The notes beneath the pieces are model-generated. The model had not been told where the DNA came from. It made no database searches and saw only the letters and a list, made by a program, of their open reading frames with translations. The translations under genes and the position numbers were made by a program. From Streptomyces tricolor (GTDB lineage: Bacteria > Actinomycetota > Actinomycetes > Streptomycetales > Streptomycetaceae), in assembly GCF_002155905.1 (NCBI RefSeq), contig NZ_MUMF01000291.1:1-64000 (forward strand): 64,000 nt of DNA, given 5' to 3'. Shown here piece after piece: positions 28,389 to 38,014 of this stretch. Numbering within the stretch: the stretch's first letter is position 1; each line of letters opens with the position of its first letter.

Positions 28389-31300
28389 CTAGAGTTGTGC
28401 AGCGGTCTTTTCCGCCTGCTCCACCAGACGCGCCAGCTCCATCCGGGAGCGGACACCGAGCGCGGCGAAGACGTTGCGCAGGTGGTAGTCGACGGTGCGG
28501 GTGCTCACCGACAGGCTCAGGGCCACCTCCCGGTTGGTGAGCCCCTGCGCGACGCCGCGGGCGATGCGCATCTGCTGCGGCGTGAGCCGGGACAGCCCGT
28601 GCGGCACGGCCCCGCCCGGGACCGAGACTCCCTCCGCCCCGGCCACCCCGTTCGCCCGCAGCTCCGCCGCCGCCTGATGCGCCCACGGGCGGGCGCCGCA
28701 GCGCTCGAAGCCGAGCAGCGCGGCCCGCAGCTGGGCGCGGGCCTCGCCGAGCCGCCGCCGGCGGCGCAGCCACTTGCCGTACAGCAGCTCGGTGCGGGCC
28801 CGCTCGAAGTCACCCGCGGCCTCCCCGTGCCGTCGCAGCGCCTGCCGGTACACCGGATCGGCGGCCTCCGGCGGGGCCAGCAGGGCCCGGCAGCGCAGCA
28901 GTTGCGCGGGGGCCTGGGGGTCGGCGTCGCACGCCGACCAGCGTGCGAAGTCCTCGACCGCCTCCCGCGCCTGCTCCGGCTGCCCGGCGAGGGCGCACGC
29001 CTCCACGTAACACGGCACGGCGAGCATCCAGACGGCGAAGTGGCCGCGCCCCGGGCCGGGCCGCACCAACGGGCCGAGCCGCTCGGCGGCCTCACGGGGC
29101 CGGCCGTGGCCCAGATCCGCCCGGGCGGCCGCCCACTGGGCCAGCGCGGCGGCCTGGGCCAGCCCGTGCCGGCGAGCGGTGGCCAGCGCGGCCGTCACAT
29201 GCTCGGCGACGGTCTGCGCCTCGCCCTCGATCGACGCCGCCAGGGCCAGTACGGCGTGGTGGTGCGCGGCGGTGTTGCGCTGCCCGGTGCGGTACGCGCT
29301 GCGCAGCCCCTCCTCGGCGTGCGTCCGGGCCAACGCGTGCCGGCCCGCCCGGAGTTCGCCGTAGGCCAGATATTCCAGGGCCCGCGCCTCGTGCACCGCG
29401 GACCGGTTCGTGCGCGCCACCGCGAGCGCCCGCGCCCCGGCCCGCCGGGCGGCGGCGGTGTCTCCGAGCAGAAGAGCCGCCGAGGCGGCCCGCAGAAGCC
29501 GCCCGGGCTCACCGGCCGCACCCGGCGACCGCGACGAGCCGCCTGCCGTCCGTGGCGGTCGGTCGGGGTCGTGTGCGGTGTGCGGTGGCTGTGCCGGGGT
29601 GTCTGTTGTGTGTGCCGGTCGGTCCGGGTTGCTCGCTGTGTGCGGCGGTTGTCGTCGGTCGTCTGTTGGGTGCGGAGGCCGGTCCCGGGCGTCTGCCGCG
29701 GGCGTTGACGGCTCGCGGTCGCCCACCGTGACCGGCGGCTCCGCGGCGGAATCGCCCGCCGCGTGCGGCGGCTGTCCCCAGCCGTCCGCTGTGCGCGGCG
29801 GTTGCTCCGAGGCGTCCGTCGTGGTCGGTGGCCGTCCGGGGGCGTTGGCCGCGGGCGTCGGATGCTCCCGGTCGCCCCTCGCGCCCCGCGCCTCCGCGGG
29901 ATCGCCCGTGGCGTGCCGGAGCGCTTCGCGGTCGCCCGCCGTCCACGCGCCGTCCACGACCCGCCGCAGGGGCGCGGTGGCCAGGTCGAAGCGGCCCTCC
30001 AGGACGGCTCGCATGCCCGCGCGGTGGTCCCGCAGGACCGCCGACGGTACGGCCGCGCTGCCGCCCGGCCGGTCCACCGGGCGCGGACACGGGCCCCCGG
30101 GCGGAGCGCCCTCGCCGTTCCGGTCGTCGGTGTGCCCCCCGCTGTCGGCGTCGGACCGCAGGCGGTCCCCGGCCGGTTCCTCCGCCAGCGCCCGCAGGCA
30201 CGCCGCGCGGTCGCCCGCCGCCCAGGCGGCGTCCGCGGCGGCCAGGGCGGCCTCGGCGGATCGCTCCGGGTCGTGCGGAGCGAACAACTCCGCGGCCAGG
30301 AGCAGCGTCTCGCGGGCGTCGTCGACCGGTCCGTCCCAGCGCAGCACCGCCCCGCGCAGCAGCTCGGCACGCGCGCGTACCGCCGAGGGCGCCGGGCGAC
30401 CGCGGGCCGTGTCGAGCAGGCGCAGCGCCCGGTCGGACTGCCCGGCCAGCAGGGCCTGTTCGGCGGCGGCCGTGTACCACCGGACCTGCCGGGCGCCGTC
30501 CGACGCGAGGTCGGCGGCGCGGGTGAGGGCCGTGCAGCGCAGCGCGGGCGGCGCCGAGGGGTCCGGGCCGGCCGCGGCGGCGGCGAGGTCGGCCGCGAGC
30601 GCGGCGGCCGGAGCCGTGACGGCCCACGAACGGTGCAGCAGCGCCGGCAGAGCGCCCCCGTCGGGCAGCGCGCGGGCCAACGCGGCGTGGGCGGCACGGC
30701 GCCGCTCGGCCGACGCACCGGCGTACACCGTGCGGCACAGCACCGTGCTGTGGAAGCCGATCCGGCCGTCGGAACCCCGGAGCGGCTCGGGCAGCGGGGC
30801 GGCACCCGGTGAGAGCCGGCTGCCGCCGGGACCGTACCCGCCCGCGTCGTCGGCGAGCGGCTCCGGCAGCGCGGGACCGGCACACGGCACGGCCCCGGCG
30901 AGCCGCGCGGCGGCGCGCCGCAGGACACCGGCCTCGACGGTCGGCTCACCCGACACCTGTACGGCCGCTGCGGTCAGCACCAGCAGGTCCCGCTGCGCGG
31001 CCGGCAGACCGGTGAGGTGGCCGCCGGCCAGCGAGGCGAGGGTCTCGGCGTCGGCCAGAGGGCACGGCAGCGGCGCGAGCCCGCGCCTCTGCGCCGGGGT
31101 CAGGCGGTCGAGCACCCGCAGCAGCAGGCCGGGATTGCCCTGCGCCGCGGCCGAGATCTCGTCGCGCACCCGGGGGTCGAGCGCGTCCTGCGCGGCCTCC
31201 TCCAGCAGGGCGGCGGCGTCCGGCGCAGGCAGCGGGGCCAGGCGCAGCAGCGGCAGACCGGCGAACTCGGGATCCACGGGCCGGTGCCCGGCGACGGTGA

Positions 31301-31742
31301 GCAGGAGCGCGACCCGGCCCCCGTCGGCGAGGCGGGCGGCGAGCCGGCCCAGCGCGGCCCGGGAGGCGGCGTCCCACAGGTGGGCGTCGTCGACGCACAG
31401 GAGGACGGTCCCGGACGCGGCCGTGCCCTCCAGCGCGGCGACGAGGTCCCGCACCGGGCCGGCGGCGCGGACCGCGGGGACCCCGGCCGCGTCGCACAGC
31501 GCGCGGAGTCCGTCCGACGGCTGCCGGCAGCTCCCGGGGCGGGCGCGTACGGTCACGACGGGCCCGGCGGTGAACGCGTCGGCGGCGAAGGCGAGGAAGG
31601 CCGACCGGCCGCCTCCGGGCTCGCCGGTCACGACACAGGCCCCACCCCCGCGCAGCCGGTCCCACAGCGCGGCCACCACCCGCACCTGGGAACCCGGCCG
31701 GTACCGCGGCGCGGCGGGTCCCAGAGTCGTCAGTCCGGTCAT
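28389..31742 (-). CDS. Large LuxR-family (LAL-type) ATP-binding regulator
   Basis: 1117 residues. An N-terminal AAA/NTPase domain has a Walker A variant GEPGGGRSAF (Arg in place of Lys) and Walker B VLLCVDDAHLW; a long helical TPR-like middle follows; and the C-terminal LuxR helix-turn-helix (about 1045-1110) contains LTPQQMRIARGVAQGLTNRE and VDYHLRNVFAALGV. Between about residues 620 and 740 there is a Pro/Thr/Asp-rich insertion of roughly ten degenerate decapeptides (PPHTAHDPDR-like), unlike ordinary family members. ATG 31742 has AAGG eight bases upstream. LAL regulators commonly activate secondary-metabolite or catabolic operons; no target is evident. Conserved flanks show it is intact despite the insert. 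Confidence 0.9.
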   Translation of the reverse strand: MTGLTTLGPAAPRYRPGSQVRVVAALWDRLRGGGACVVTGEPGGGRSAFLAFAADAFTAGPVVTVRARPGSCRQPSDGLRALCDAAGVPAVRAAGPVRDLVAALEGTAASGTVLLCVDDAHLWDAASRAALGRLAARLADGGRVALLLTVAGHRPVDPEFAGLPLLRLAPLPAPDAAALLEEAAQDALDPRVRDEISAAAQGNPGLLLRVLDRLTPAQRRGLAPLPCPLADAETLASLAGGHLTGLPAAQRDLLVLTAAAVQVSGEPTVEAGVLRRAAARLAGAVPCAGPALPEPLADDAGGYGPGGSRLSPGAAPLPEPLRGSDGRIGFHSTVLCRTVYAGASAERRRAAHAALARALPDGGALPALLHRSWAVTAPAAALAADLAAAAAGPDPSAPPALRCTALTRAADLASDGARQVRWYTAAAEQALLAGQSDRALRLLDTARGRPAPSAVRARAELLRGAVLRWDGPVDDARETLLLAAELFAPHDPERSAEAALAAADAAWAAGDRAACLRALAEEPAGDRLRSDADSGGHTDDRNGEGAPPGGPCPRPVDRPGGSAAVPSAVLRDHRAGMRAVLEGRFDLATAPLRRVVDGAWTAGDREALRHATGDPAEARGARGDREHPTPAANAPGRPPTTTDASEQPPRTADGWGQPPHAAGDSAAEPPVTVGDREPSTPAADARDRPPHPTDDRRQPPHTASNPDRPAHTTDTPAQPPHTAHDPDRPPRTAGGSSRSPGAAGEPGRLLRAASAALLLGDTAAARRAGARALAVARTNRSAVHEARALEYLAYGELRAGRHALARTHAEEGLRSAYRTGQRNTAAHHHAVLALAASIEGEAQTVAEHVTAALATARRHGLAQAAALAQWAAARADLGHGRPREAAERLGPLVRPGPGRGHFAVWMLAVPCYVEACALAGQPEQAREAVEDFARWSACDADPQAPAQLLRCRALLAPPEAADPVYRQALRRHGEAAGDFERARTELLYGKWLRRRRRLGEARAQLRAALLGFERCGARPWAHQAAAELRANGVAGAEGVSVPGGAVPHGLSRLTPQQMRIARGVAQGLTNREVALSLSVSTRTVDYHLRNVFAALGVRSRMELARLVEQAEKTAAQL
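29530..29880 (-). repeat. Degenerate ~30-bp tandem repeats inside the LuxR gene
   Basis: About ten copies of a roughly 30-bp unit encode peptides of the form PPxTAxDxxR/Q, for example PPRTADGWGQ, PPHPTDDRRQ, PPHTASNPDR and PPHTAHDPDR. T content at third positions on the plus strand is higher than in the surrounding gene, consistent with a minisatellite expansion. Confidence 0.8.
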
Positions 31743-31904
31743 TCCTGTGACCTTACTGACGCGTAAGGAAGCGCGGAAGCCTTACGTCCGGGTAGGCCGT
31801 CCAGGCCGTCGCGGCCGTCACCTGCGGGTTCCCGGGAATCCGGCGGAGCACGGCCTGTGCCGCGGCACAACGCACGCGCCCCCGCCCGGTGCACCCGCAC
31901 AACG

Positions 31905-31940
31905 CCGGCGGCGACCACCGCCACGGGTGGTCGCCGCCGG
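31905..31940 (-). terminator. Strong hairpin after the polyester hydrolase gene
   Basis: Perfect 15-bp stem CCGGCGGCGACCACC (31905-31919) and GGTGGTCGCCGCCGG (31926-31940) with a 6-nt loop, 38 nt beyond the hydrolase stop. Confidence 0.85.
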
Positions 31941-31977
31941 ATCACGGGCCGCCGGTCGGCGCGGGTGCGACAGCCGG

Positions 31978-32940
31978 TCAGGAGGTGTGCGGGCAGTTGC
32001 CCCGGTACTCCTCGATGGTCAGGCTCGGCCGCGGCAGCGGGCACAGGAACTGCTCGTAGCGGGTGTCGTTGTCGATGAACCGCTTCAGCCACGAGATGCT
32101 GTACTTCGCGATCGTCGTGTTGGAGGTGTTCGGCGTGAAGTGGGTGGCGCCGTTCAACTCCAGGTACGCGCGGTCGAGGGAGCTGGGGAGAGCGCTGTAG
32201 AAGGGCTCGGCGTGGGTGGCGACGGGGGCGATCGTGTCACCGTCGGCGCCGACGATCAGCGTGGGCGTCTGGATCTCGGGCCAGGTCTTGTCGAGGTTCC
32301 ACGGGGTCAGCGGGATCGCCGCCTGCAGCGAAGGCCGCGTCTTCGCCGCCTCCAGGCTGCCGCCGCCGCCCATCGAGTGGCCCATGACACCGAGCCGGGT
32401 GGCGTCGACACGGCCGCGGACCGAGCTGCTGCGGGTGAGGTAGTCGAGGGCGGCGAGCAACTGGTCTCCCCGGGAGTCCGGCTGGTCCAGCGTGGTGAGC
32501 GTGTCGATGGTGAAGACCACGAACCCCTGGGACGCCAGCCGCGGGCCGAGCCAGGAGATCGAGGACTGGGTGCCGGTGTAGCCGGGCGAGACGGCCACCG
32601 CGCCGAAGGTGCCGTCGGCGGTGCTGGTCGGGTAGTAGATGGTGCCGCCGCCGAAGCCGGTGACGGCGAGCCGGGAGACGGACGTCTCCGAGACGGCGTA
32701 CGGGCCGCGGAGCGCCTCGATGCTCGATTCGGTCGGCGCCGGACCGCGCTCGTAGGGGTTGTCCGCACCGTGGGCCGCCGGCCCGCCGAGCATGGTCAGG
32801 CCGACGACGGCCGTGACCGCGGCGGCGAGGGCGGCGAGCCGTCCGGAACCCCGGAGGGTGCCGCGACCGGTTGGCCGGTCGGGGCGGGCCGGGTGCGGAC
32901 GGTGGGCCGGTGCCGTGGTGCTGGTGCGCGGGTGCTGCAC
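31978..32940 (-). CDS. Secreted cutinase/polyester (PET-type) hydrolase
   Basis: 320 residues. A long signal region (1 to about 59, hydrophobic core about 35-55, ending AAHGA) precedes a mature enzyme of about 260 residues starting [11 protein letters not shown], as in Thermobifida TfCut2. The triad is S189 in GHSMGGG, D235 in [10 protein letters not shown] and H267 in GATHF; their spacings of 46 and 32 residues equal those of TfCut2 (S130, D176, H208). Y121, M190 and W214 occupy the oxyanion and aromatic-clamp positions, and C300/C316 match the C-terminal disulfide. The family hydrolyses cutin, short-chain triglycerides and aromatic polyesters including PET. GTG 32940 has AGAGGA nine bases upstream; the open frame further up is not coding. 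It has its own terminator and no operon partner. Activity on PET is inferred. Confidence 0.93.
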   Translation of the reverse strand: MQHPRTSTTAPAHRPHPARPDRPTGRGTLRGSGRLAALAAAVTAVVGLTMLGGPAAHGADNPYERGPAPTESSIEALRGPYAVSETSVSRLAVTGFGGGTIYYPTSTADGTFGAVAVSPGYTGTQSSISWLGPRLASQGFVVFTIDTLTTLDQPDSRGDQLLAALDYLTRSSSVRGRVDATRLGVMGHSMGGGGSLEAAKTRPSLQAAIPLTPWNLDKTWPEIQTPTLIVGADGDTIAPVATHAEPFYSALPSSLDRAYLELNGATHFTPNTSNTTIAKYSISWLKRFIDNDTRYEQFLCPLPRPSLTIEEYRGNCPHTS

Positions 32941-33191
32941 GACGAGTCGTCCTCTCTGTCGTCTGTCGTGGCGAGCCGCCCGTTCGGAGCCGACGGCGCG
33001 CACAGGCGCGCGACGGCCGAAGGACGCCGCCGATGGGCTGGCGGTGCCACTGTCGGTGCCGTGCGGGCGGGACGGGACCGGCAATGTCACCGGTCTCGTG
33101 CGGACGCGCACCGCCGCGTCGCGGAGCGAAGGCGGGGCGAAGTGGCGTATGACTGGGTGGACTTGCCCAACGCGGTGGCCAGGGAGGCCGG

Positions 33192-33992
33192 ATGACGGGT
33201 CGTACGGAATCGATCGAATCGATGGAGCAGCTCGCCGTGGTCTGGCGGGCCATGGTGCTCGACCGGGATGCCGAGGCCGACGTGCGGGACCTGCCGGGCA
33301 TCGCTGTCCGCTGGGCCGACTGCCGGTTCGCGTTCTGGAACTGCGTCACGCTGACCGAGGTCGACGCGGACGCCGCGCTGGTCGCCCGGCGCCTCGGCCA
33401 GGCGGCCGAGATCATGCGCGCGAAGAAGCACCCGGGGTTCCTGTGGCTCTTCGAGGACCTGCTCGGCGACGAGGCGCGCGGGGCGGTGCGGACGGCGGCC
33501 GAGCGGGCGGGCCTCGCGTACGCCTTCCCCGGCACCGGCATGGCCGGCGACCTCCTGCCCCTCCCCGAACCGGCCCACCCGGAGCTGACGTTCGTCCGGG
33601 TGACCACGGAGGAGCAGCTGGAGGCGTACGCGGACCTGAACTCACGCGCCTACGGCTTCCCGCTGGAGGACGGCCGCGACGGGCTGCTCGGGTCCGCGCT
33701 GTGGAAGAACCAGGTGTACGCCTACCTGGGGCTGCGGGACGGCGTCCCGGTGACGTGCGCCGCGACGGTGGAGGCGGACGGCCGGCTGTTCGTCGTGCTC
33801 GTCGCCACGGACCCCGCGTGGCAGCGCAGGGGCTACGGGGAAGCGGTGACCCGGAAGGCCCTGTACGAGGGCGCCCGGGCCACCGGCCTGACCCGCGCCA
33901 CGCTGCACGCGACGGCGGCGGGGGCGCCCGTGTATCCCCGCATCGGCTTCAAGCCGAACTCGCCGGTGCGTTTCTACAGCCTGAAGGAGTGA
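33192..33992 (+). CDS. GNAT-family acetyltransferase
   Basis: 266 residues. The C-terminal GNAT fold (about 130-265) contains [19 protein letters not shown], the acetyl-CoA-binding motif A, and ends near [15 protein letters not shown]. The N-terminal 120 residues form a second GNAT-like half without the motif. Substrate is unknown. GGGAGG is four bases before ATG 33192. It is divergent from the polyester hydrolase and converges on the SDR gene. Confidence 0.87.
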   Translation: MTGRTESIESMEQLAVVWRAMVLDRDAEADVRDLPGIAVRWADCRFAFWNCVTLTEVDADAALVARRLGQAAEIMRAKKHPGFLWLFEDLLGDEARGAVRTAAERAGLAYAFPGTGMAGDLLPLPEPAHPELTFVRVTTEEQLEAYADLNSRAYGFPLEDGRDGLLGSALWKNQVYAYLGLRDGVPVTCAATVEADGRLFVVLVATDPAWQRRGYGEAVTRKALYEGARATGLTRATLHATAAGAPVYPRIGFKPNSPVRFYSLKE

Positions 33993-34002
33993 ACCGCCCG
34001 CC

Positions 34003-34042
34003 ACCGGCCCGACGGCCTGCCGGCGCACGCCGTCGGGCCGGT
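34003..34042. terminator. Bidirectional hairpin terminator
   Basis: Perfect 14-bp stem ACCGGCCCGACGGC (34003-34016) and GCCGTCGGGCCGGT (34029-34042) with a 12-nt loop, centred between the convergent GNAT and SDR genes. Confidence 0.85.
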
Positions 34043-34056
34043 ACCGGTGCGATGGA

Positions 34057-34776
34057 TCACCAGGGAAGGGGCCGGCCGTCGCGGTAGAAGCCGCCGGTGG
34101 GGCCGTCGTCGGGGAGTTCCGCGGCCCACACCACACCGGCGGCGCCCTCCCGGACGGGCCGGCCGCCGGGGCCGCCCATGTCGGTGGCGACCCAGCCGGG
34201 ACAGACGGCGTTCACCAGGATCCGGTCGCCGCGGAGTTCGTCGGCGAGCATCCGGGTGAGCGCGTTCAGGCCCGTCTTGGTGACGGTGTAGGCGGGGGTG
34301 CCGCCTCCCATGCCGGCCAGCGAGGCCGCTTCGCTGCTGACGTTGACGATTCTGCCGTGGCCGCTGCGCCGCAGCAGGGGGAGGAAGGCCTGCACGGTGC
34401 GCCAGGGGCCGTAGAGGTTGGTCTCGGCGGCCTCCGCGACGACACCGAGGTCGGCGGTCGCGGCGCGCTGCCATGTGTCGTAGGTGATCGCCGCGTTGTT
34501 GACGAGTACGTCCAGCCGCCCGAACCGCTCGGCCACGTCCCGTGCGGCGGCCGTGACGCTGTCCGGGTCGCGGACGTCCAGCCGCAGCGGGTGGACGAGG
34601 GAGCCGTCCCGGCCCAGCTGCTCCGCCGCCTCCTCCGCGTGCGCCAGGGTGCGTGCGGTGAGGACCACGGTGTGCCCGTGGGCGGCCAGCAGGCGGCAGA
34701 CCTCGTGTCCGATGCCCCGGTTGGCGCCGGTGACGAGGGAGACCGTGGGGCCGGGCTCGGCCGTGGGACGGGTCAT
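34057..34776 (-). CDS. Short-chain dehydrogenase/reductase
   Basis: 239 residues, a classical SDR. TGANRGIGHEV (about 17-27) binds the nucleotide; the ART after strand 2 suggests NADP(H); NNAA is present; and the catalytic set is S in NVSSEAASLA with YTVTK. The closest well-known relatives are carbonyl-reductase-like SDRs. ATG 34776 follows AGGAG by seven bases. The substrate cannot be read from the sequence. It converges with the GNAT gene and is not in an operon. Confidence 0.92.
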   Translation of the reverse strand: MTRPTAEPGPTVSLVTGANRGIGHEVCRLLAAHGHTVVLTARTLAHAEEAAEQLGRDGSLVHPLRLDVRDPDSVTAAARDVAERFGRLDVLVNNAAITYDTWQRAATADLGVVAEAAETNLYGPWRTVQAFLPLLRRSGHGRIVNVSSEAASLAGMGGGTPAYTVTKTGLNALTRMLADELRGDRILVNAVCPGWVATDMGGPGGRPVREGAAGVVWAAELPDDGPTGGFYRDGRPLPW

Positions 34777-35080
34777 GGTGGGGCTCCTGCCTGCGGAAGA
34801 GGTCGTGTGCCGATCCTCGGCCGGACGGAGGGGAGTTGTCCAAGACGTTCCGTCAGGGGGATGCGTGACGGGGTGCGCACCCGTGTGCTCCCAGGCGGTG
34901 CGTACGGGCCAGGGTCAGCCGGATGGCGTAACGAGGAAATGATTCGGCGGGTGAAAGGGGCGGACGGGGCGTGGTTCCGGCCGCGGTGAGCACTGATCAT
35001 GGGCGCGTGCCCGGCCGGGCGGCCCCGCCGCAGCCGCCGGCACGGTTCTCCTTTCCCCGCCTTCCTCTGAGAGGTCCGTC
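34777..35080. other. Divergent gap between the SDR and small secreted protein genes
   Basis: 304 bp. It contains a perfect 12-bp palindrome GGGTGCGCACCC (34871-34882) that could be an operator, and nothing else recognisable. Confidence 0.4.
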
Positions 35081-35371
35081 ATGCCTGTCCGTCGTCTGCT
35101 GACCGCTGCCCTCGGTTCCCTCGCTCTCACCCTGGGTCTGCTCGGCGCCGGCACCGCCACCGCGACCCCGGCGGCCGCCGATCCGTGCGGCTTCTACGAG
35201 ACCGGCTCCGACGCCTACTACAACCACTGCACCTCCGACGGCTCCCACGTCGTGATCAAGGTCGAGGTGGCCCTGGCGCCCGACTACGAGCGGTGCGTGG
35301 CCCCGGGCCGGACCTGGCTGGGTTCCGCCGGCAAGATCCAGGGCGCCTACTACGTGGGCCGCACCTGCTGA
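35081..35371 (+). CDS. Small secreted protein, DUF6355-like
   Basis: 96 residues. A signal peptide (about 1-33, ending TPAAA) leads to a 63-residue mature protein with four Cys (CGFYETGS, NHCTSDG, ERCVAPG and the C-terminal Cys), likely two disulfides. As I recall, this matches DUF6355, annotated as a natural-product-associated family; the link to natural products rests on gene context in other strains. Here it sits 21 bp from the end of the RiPP operon on the opposite strand. GAGAGG is six bases before ATG 35081. Confidence 0.75.
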   Translation: MPVRRLLTAALGSLALTLGLLGAGTATATPAAADPCGFYETGSDAYYNHCTSDGSHVVIKVEVALAPDYERCVAPGRTWLGSAGKIQGAYYVGRTC

Positions 35372-35392
35372 TCCGTCGGCGGCTGCGCCGGG

Positions 35393-36061
35393 TCAGATGG
35401 TCATCGGCTCCTGGAGCCAGCGGCTGATCCGGTACGGCAGCCACCAGGCGAGCGGGCCGGCCTCCAGCACGAGCTTCTCGCCGCGGAAGTCGTCGAGCAC
35501 GGCGGCCGGCACCGAGTCCGCCGGCGCTCCGTAGGCCAGACGCTCGATCGCCCGCTCGTAGTGCGGCTCGTCGGCGGTGAAGCGGCGCAGTTCCCCCCAG
35601 CGGCGGTCCCGTATCTGCACGAAGCCCGGGCCCTTGCGCCACAGGCACTTGCACAGATAGTGGCCCTGCCGCCAGGCGCGCAGTGCCTCGGCGGCCTCGG
35701 CGGGCCCCTCGATACGCCGGGGCGGCTGCAGGTGGCTGAGGACCTGCCAGGTGCCGTCCGGCGTCGGGGGCAGCCGCAGGTCCCACTCGACCAGGACGGC
35801 CCGCGCGGTCAGGTCCCGCACCAGGCTCAGCGCGCCCACCGCCGCGGCGGCCCGCTCGTCGTCCCCTCCCGAAGCGAGGTCCACGGTCGCGGGCAGCCGC
35901 ACGCGCCGGGCGCCCAGCCGCCAGAGCCGCTCGCTCTCCCCCTCCAGCGGACCGGGAAGGGCGAGTTCGCCCAGGAACATGCCGGGGAGTGCGCAGGCGG
36001 CGGGGTCGTAGTCGCGCCAGGCGAGGACGGCGGGCGGACTCGTGGTGCTCGACGTGCTCAT
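35393..36061 (-). CDS. DUF5825-like RiPP cluster protein
   Basis: 222 residues, soluble, with no signal peptide, membrane helix or cofactor motif. From memory it matches DUF5825, a family found next to B12 radical SAM RiPP maturases; its role is unknown and could be substrate recognition or presentation. ATG 36061 has GAGGAGGAG about seven bases upstream, and the gene starts 25 bp after the radical SAM stop, so it is the last gene of the operon. The strong ribosome-binding site suggests it is made in amounts similar to the maturase. Confidence 0.7.
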   Translation of the reverse strand: MSTSSTTSPPAVLAWRDYDPAACALPGMFLGELALPGPLEGESERLWRLGARRVRLPATVDLASGGDDERAAAAVGALSLVRDLTARAVLVEWDLRLPPTPDGTWQVLSHLQPPRRIEGPAEAAEALRAWRQGHYLCKCLWRKGPGFVQIRDRRWGELRRFTADEPHYERAIERLAYGAPADSVPAAVLDDFRGEKLVLEAGPLAWWLPYRISRWLQEPMTI

Positions 36062-36086
36062 GGGCGTACTCCTCCTCGGGGCGCGG

Positions 36087-37991
36087 TCACGCGTGGACGG
36101 GCTCGGCCCGCGTCGCGTAGGTGTGGCGCATGAAGTCCAGCCGCAGCAGATCCTCGTTGACGGCGGCCGGGGCGATGTGCACGTACTGCCCGCCGTCGGT
36201 GAAGACGATCCCGAGGCGGAGCCAGTGGTCGAGGAGGCGCTGCGCACCCGCCTCGTCCCGGGCCGCTCCGGGCGCGCCGCGCGCGGCCTTGCGGGTGAGG
36301 GCGGCGACGGTGTGCGGCTGGTCGAGGAGGCGGAACGCGGCCAGCTCGAAGGGGTCGGCCAGCTCGGTCGTCCGCCAGTCGAAGGCGCGGCGCCGGGAGA
36401 CCAGGACGATCCGGTCGCCCAGGTCGGCGTGGGTCAGGCGGGCGTCGGCGTGGTGCTTCTTCCACGCGGCCAGGGCGTCGTTCAGCGCGGTGACGGTCGG
36501 TTCGCCGATGCCCCGCTCCGGTGCCTCGAAGACGTACGCGAGGTCGTACAGCTCCTCCTCGGGCAGGTCGTAGGTGAAGCGGTAGTGCTCCTCGGGCCGC
36601 AGGCCCGTGAAGCCGAGTTCGGGCCGCTCGAAGTAGGGGCTGAAGCGTTCGATGGCGATCCGGGCCGACAGGTCGACCGGCGGGTCGAGATGTTCCAGCG
36701 CCGGTATCTGGGCGATCACCGGCTCGTAGTCCCGGTCGGTCTCCCCGGGGAAGCCGTGCAGGTAGTTCCAGGCGACCGACAGACCGGTCTCGGCGCCGTC
36801 ACGGAGCATCCGGACGTTCTGGCAGCCGCTGACGCCCTTGTCCATCAGGTCCAGGACCCGGTGGTTGAGCGACTCGATGCCGGGCTGGACGTAGATCATC
36901 CCCGCGTCGGCGAGGGTACGGAGCTGGGGGCGGCGCATGTTGGCCTTGATCTCGATGTGCAGCCGCAGGTCGTACCCGCTGTCGATGATCCTGGGCAGCA
37001 CGGTCGTCAGGTAGCCCATGTCGAGGATGTTGTCCACGACGTACATGTCCAGGACCCGGTGGCGGCGGGCCAGTTCGACGATCTCCTCGTAGAAGGTGTC
37101 CGGGCTCTTGGAACGGAACTGCATGAACGATCCGTTGAGCCCGCAGAAGGTGCAGTGGTGCTTCTCCCCCCACCAGCAGCCGCGGGCGCCCTCGACGACC
37201 AGCTTGGGTTCGACCCAGTGACGGGCGGCGGAGGCGGCGAGGCGCTCGAAGTAGCCGCTGTAGTCGGGCGGCAGGATCGCGGCGGGCGGCAGCGGACGGG
37301 TGGCCATCGGGTTGGCACGGCTCGCGCCGCCGGCTGCCCGGTGGCACAGTCCGGGCACCCCGGCGAGGTCCGAGCCGTCGGCGAGCGCGGTGAGCAGCTG
37401 CGGGAAGGCCGCCTCCCCCTCGCCGCGTACGACGTGGTCGACGAACGGGAAGTTGCGGTGGACGGCGGCGCCCTGCGCGCCGTCGCAGTTGGCCCCGCCC
37501 AGCACGGTGACGATGTGCGGGGCGAGCTGCTTGACCCGCCGGGCGGCGGCCAGCGCCGCGGTGTTCTGCTGGAAGGTGGAGGTGAACCCGACGACATCGG
37601 GTGCCTGCGCGACGATCCGCCGCGCGATCTCGTCCACGAACTCCGGCACCACCCGGTGCAGTGCCCGGGTCATGGCCATCCGCGACTTCTTCAGCTTCCC
37701 GCGCATCACCGCGGTGAACTCCTCCTCGCGCCAGTGCGGATCGTCGTACAGGGCGGAGGAGAACACCCAGTCGCCGCAGCCCATGAAGTAGGACGACAGG
37801 GCGTAGTACTCGTAGTCGTCGCCGGTGAACGGGGTGCGCGCGGTGATCCAGTCGGTGAATTCGAGGTTGGCGTGCAGGACCTCGGCCTCGGCGCCGGGCA
37901 CGCGCTCGTCCACGCTGCGTTTGAGGATCCCCAGCGCGAGGGACGGGAGGTCGATGGGCGACCAGGGCATGTTGACCAGCAGGACACGCAT
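36087..37991 (-). CDS. B12-dependent-type radical SAM RiPP maturase
   Basis: 634 residues matching the ribosomal-peptide maturation radical SAM protein 1 family (TIGR03975 type, often called RiPP C-methyltransferase). An N-terminal Rossmann cobalamin-binding region (about 1-215; MRVLLVNMPWSPIDLPSLAL, VGFTSTFQQ, VLGGANCDG) precedes a radical SAM barrel (about 262-480) whose cluster cysteines are C272, C280 and C283, the CX7CX2C spacing of this family. GVEPG-like YVQPGIESLN lies in the barrel. The C-terminal domain (about 500-634) has a winged-helix-like region seen in peptide-binding maturases. It should install methyl groups on unactivated carbons of the precursor. GAGGAG is five bases before ATG 37991; a strong hairpin separates it from the precursor gene. 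Confidence 0.88.
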   Translation of the reverse strand: MRVLLVNMPWSPIDLPSLALGILKRSVDERVPGAEAEVLHANLEFTDWITARTPFTGDDYEYYALSSYFMGCGDWVFSSALYDDPHWREEEFTAVMRGKLKKSRMAMTRALHRVVPEFVDEIARRIVAQAPDVVGFTSTFQQNTAALAAARRVKQLAPHIVTVLGGANCDGAQGAAVHRNFPFVDHVVRGEGEAAFPQLLTALADGSDLAGVPGLCHRAAGGASRANPMATRPLPPAAILPPDYSGYFERLAASAARHWVEPKLVVEGARGCWWGEKHHCTFCGLNGSFMQFRSKSPDTFYEEIVELARRHRVLDMYVVDNILDMGYLTTVLPRIIDSGYDLRLHIEIKANMRRPQLRTLADAGMIYVQPGIESLNHRVLDLMDKGVSGCQNVRMLRDGAETGLSVAWNYLHGFPGETDRDYEPVIAQIPALEHLDPPVDLSARIAIERFSPYFERPELGFTGLRPEEHYRFTYDLPEEELYDLAYVFEAPERGIGEPTVTALNDALAAWKKHHADARLTHADLGDRIVLVSRRRAFDWRTTELADPFELAAFRLLDQPHTVAALTRKAARGAPGAARDEAGAQRLLDHWLRLGIVFTDGGQYVHIAPAAVNEDLLRLDFMRHTYATRAEPVHA

Positions 37992-38014
37992 GTCGGCTCC
38001 TCGGGGAGGGGGGA

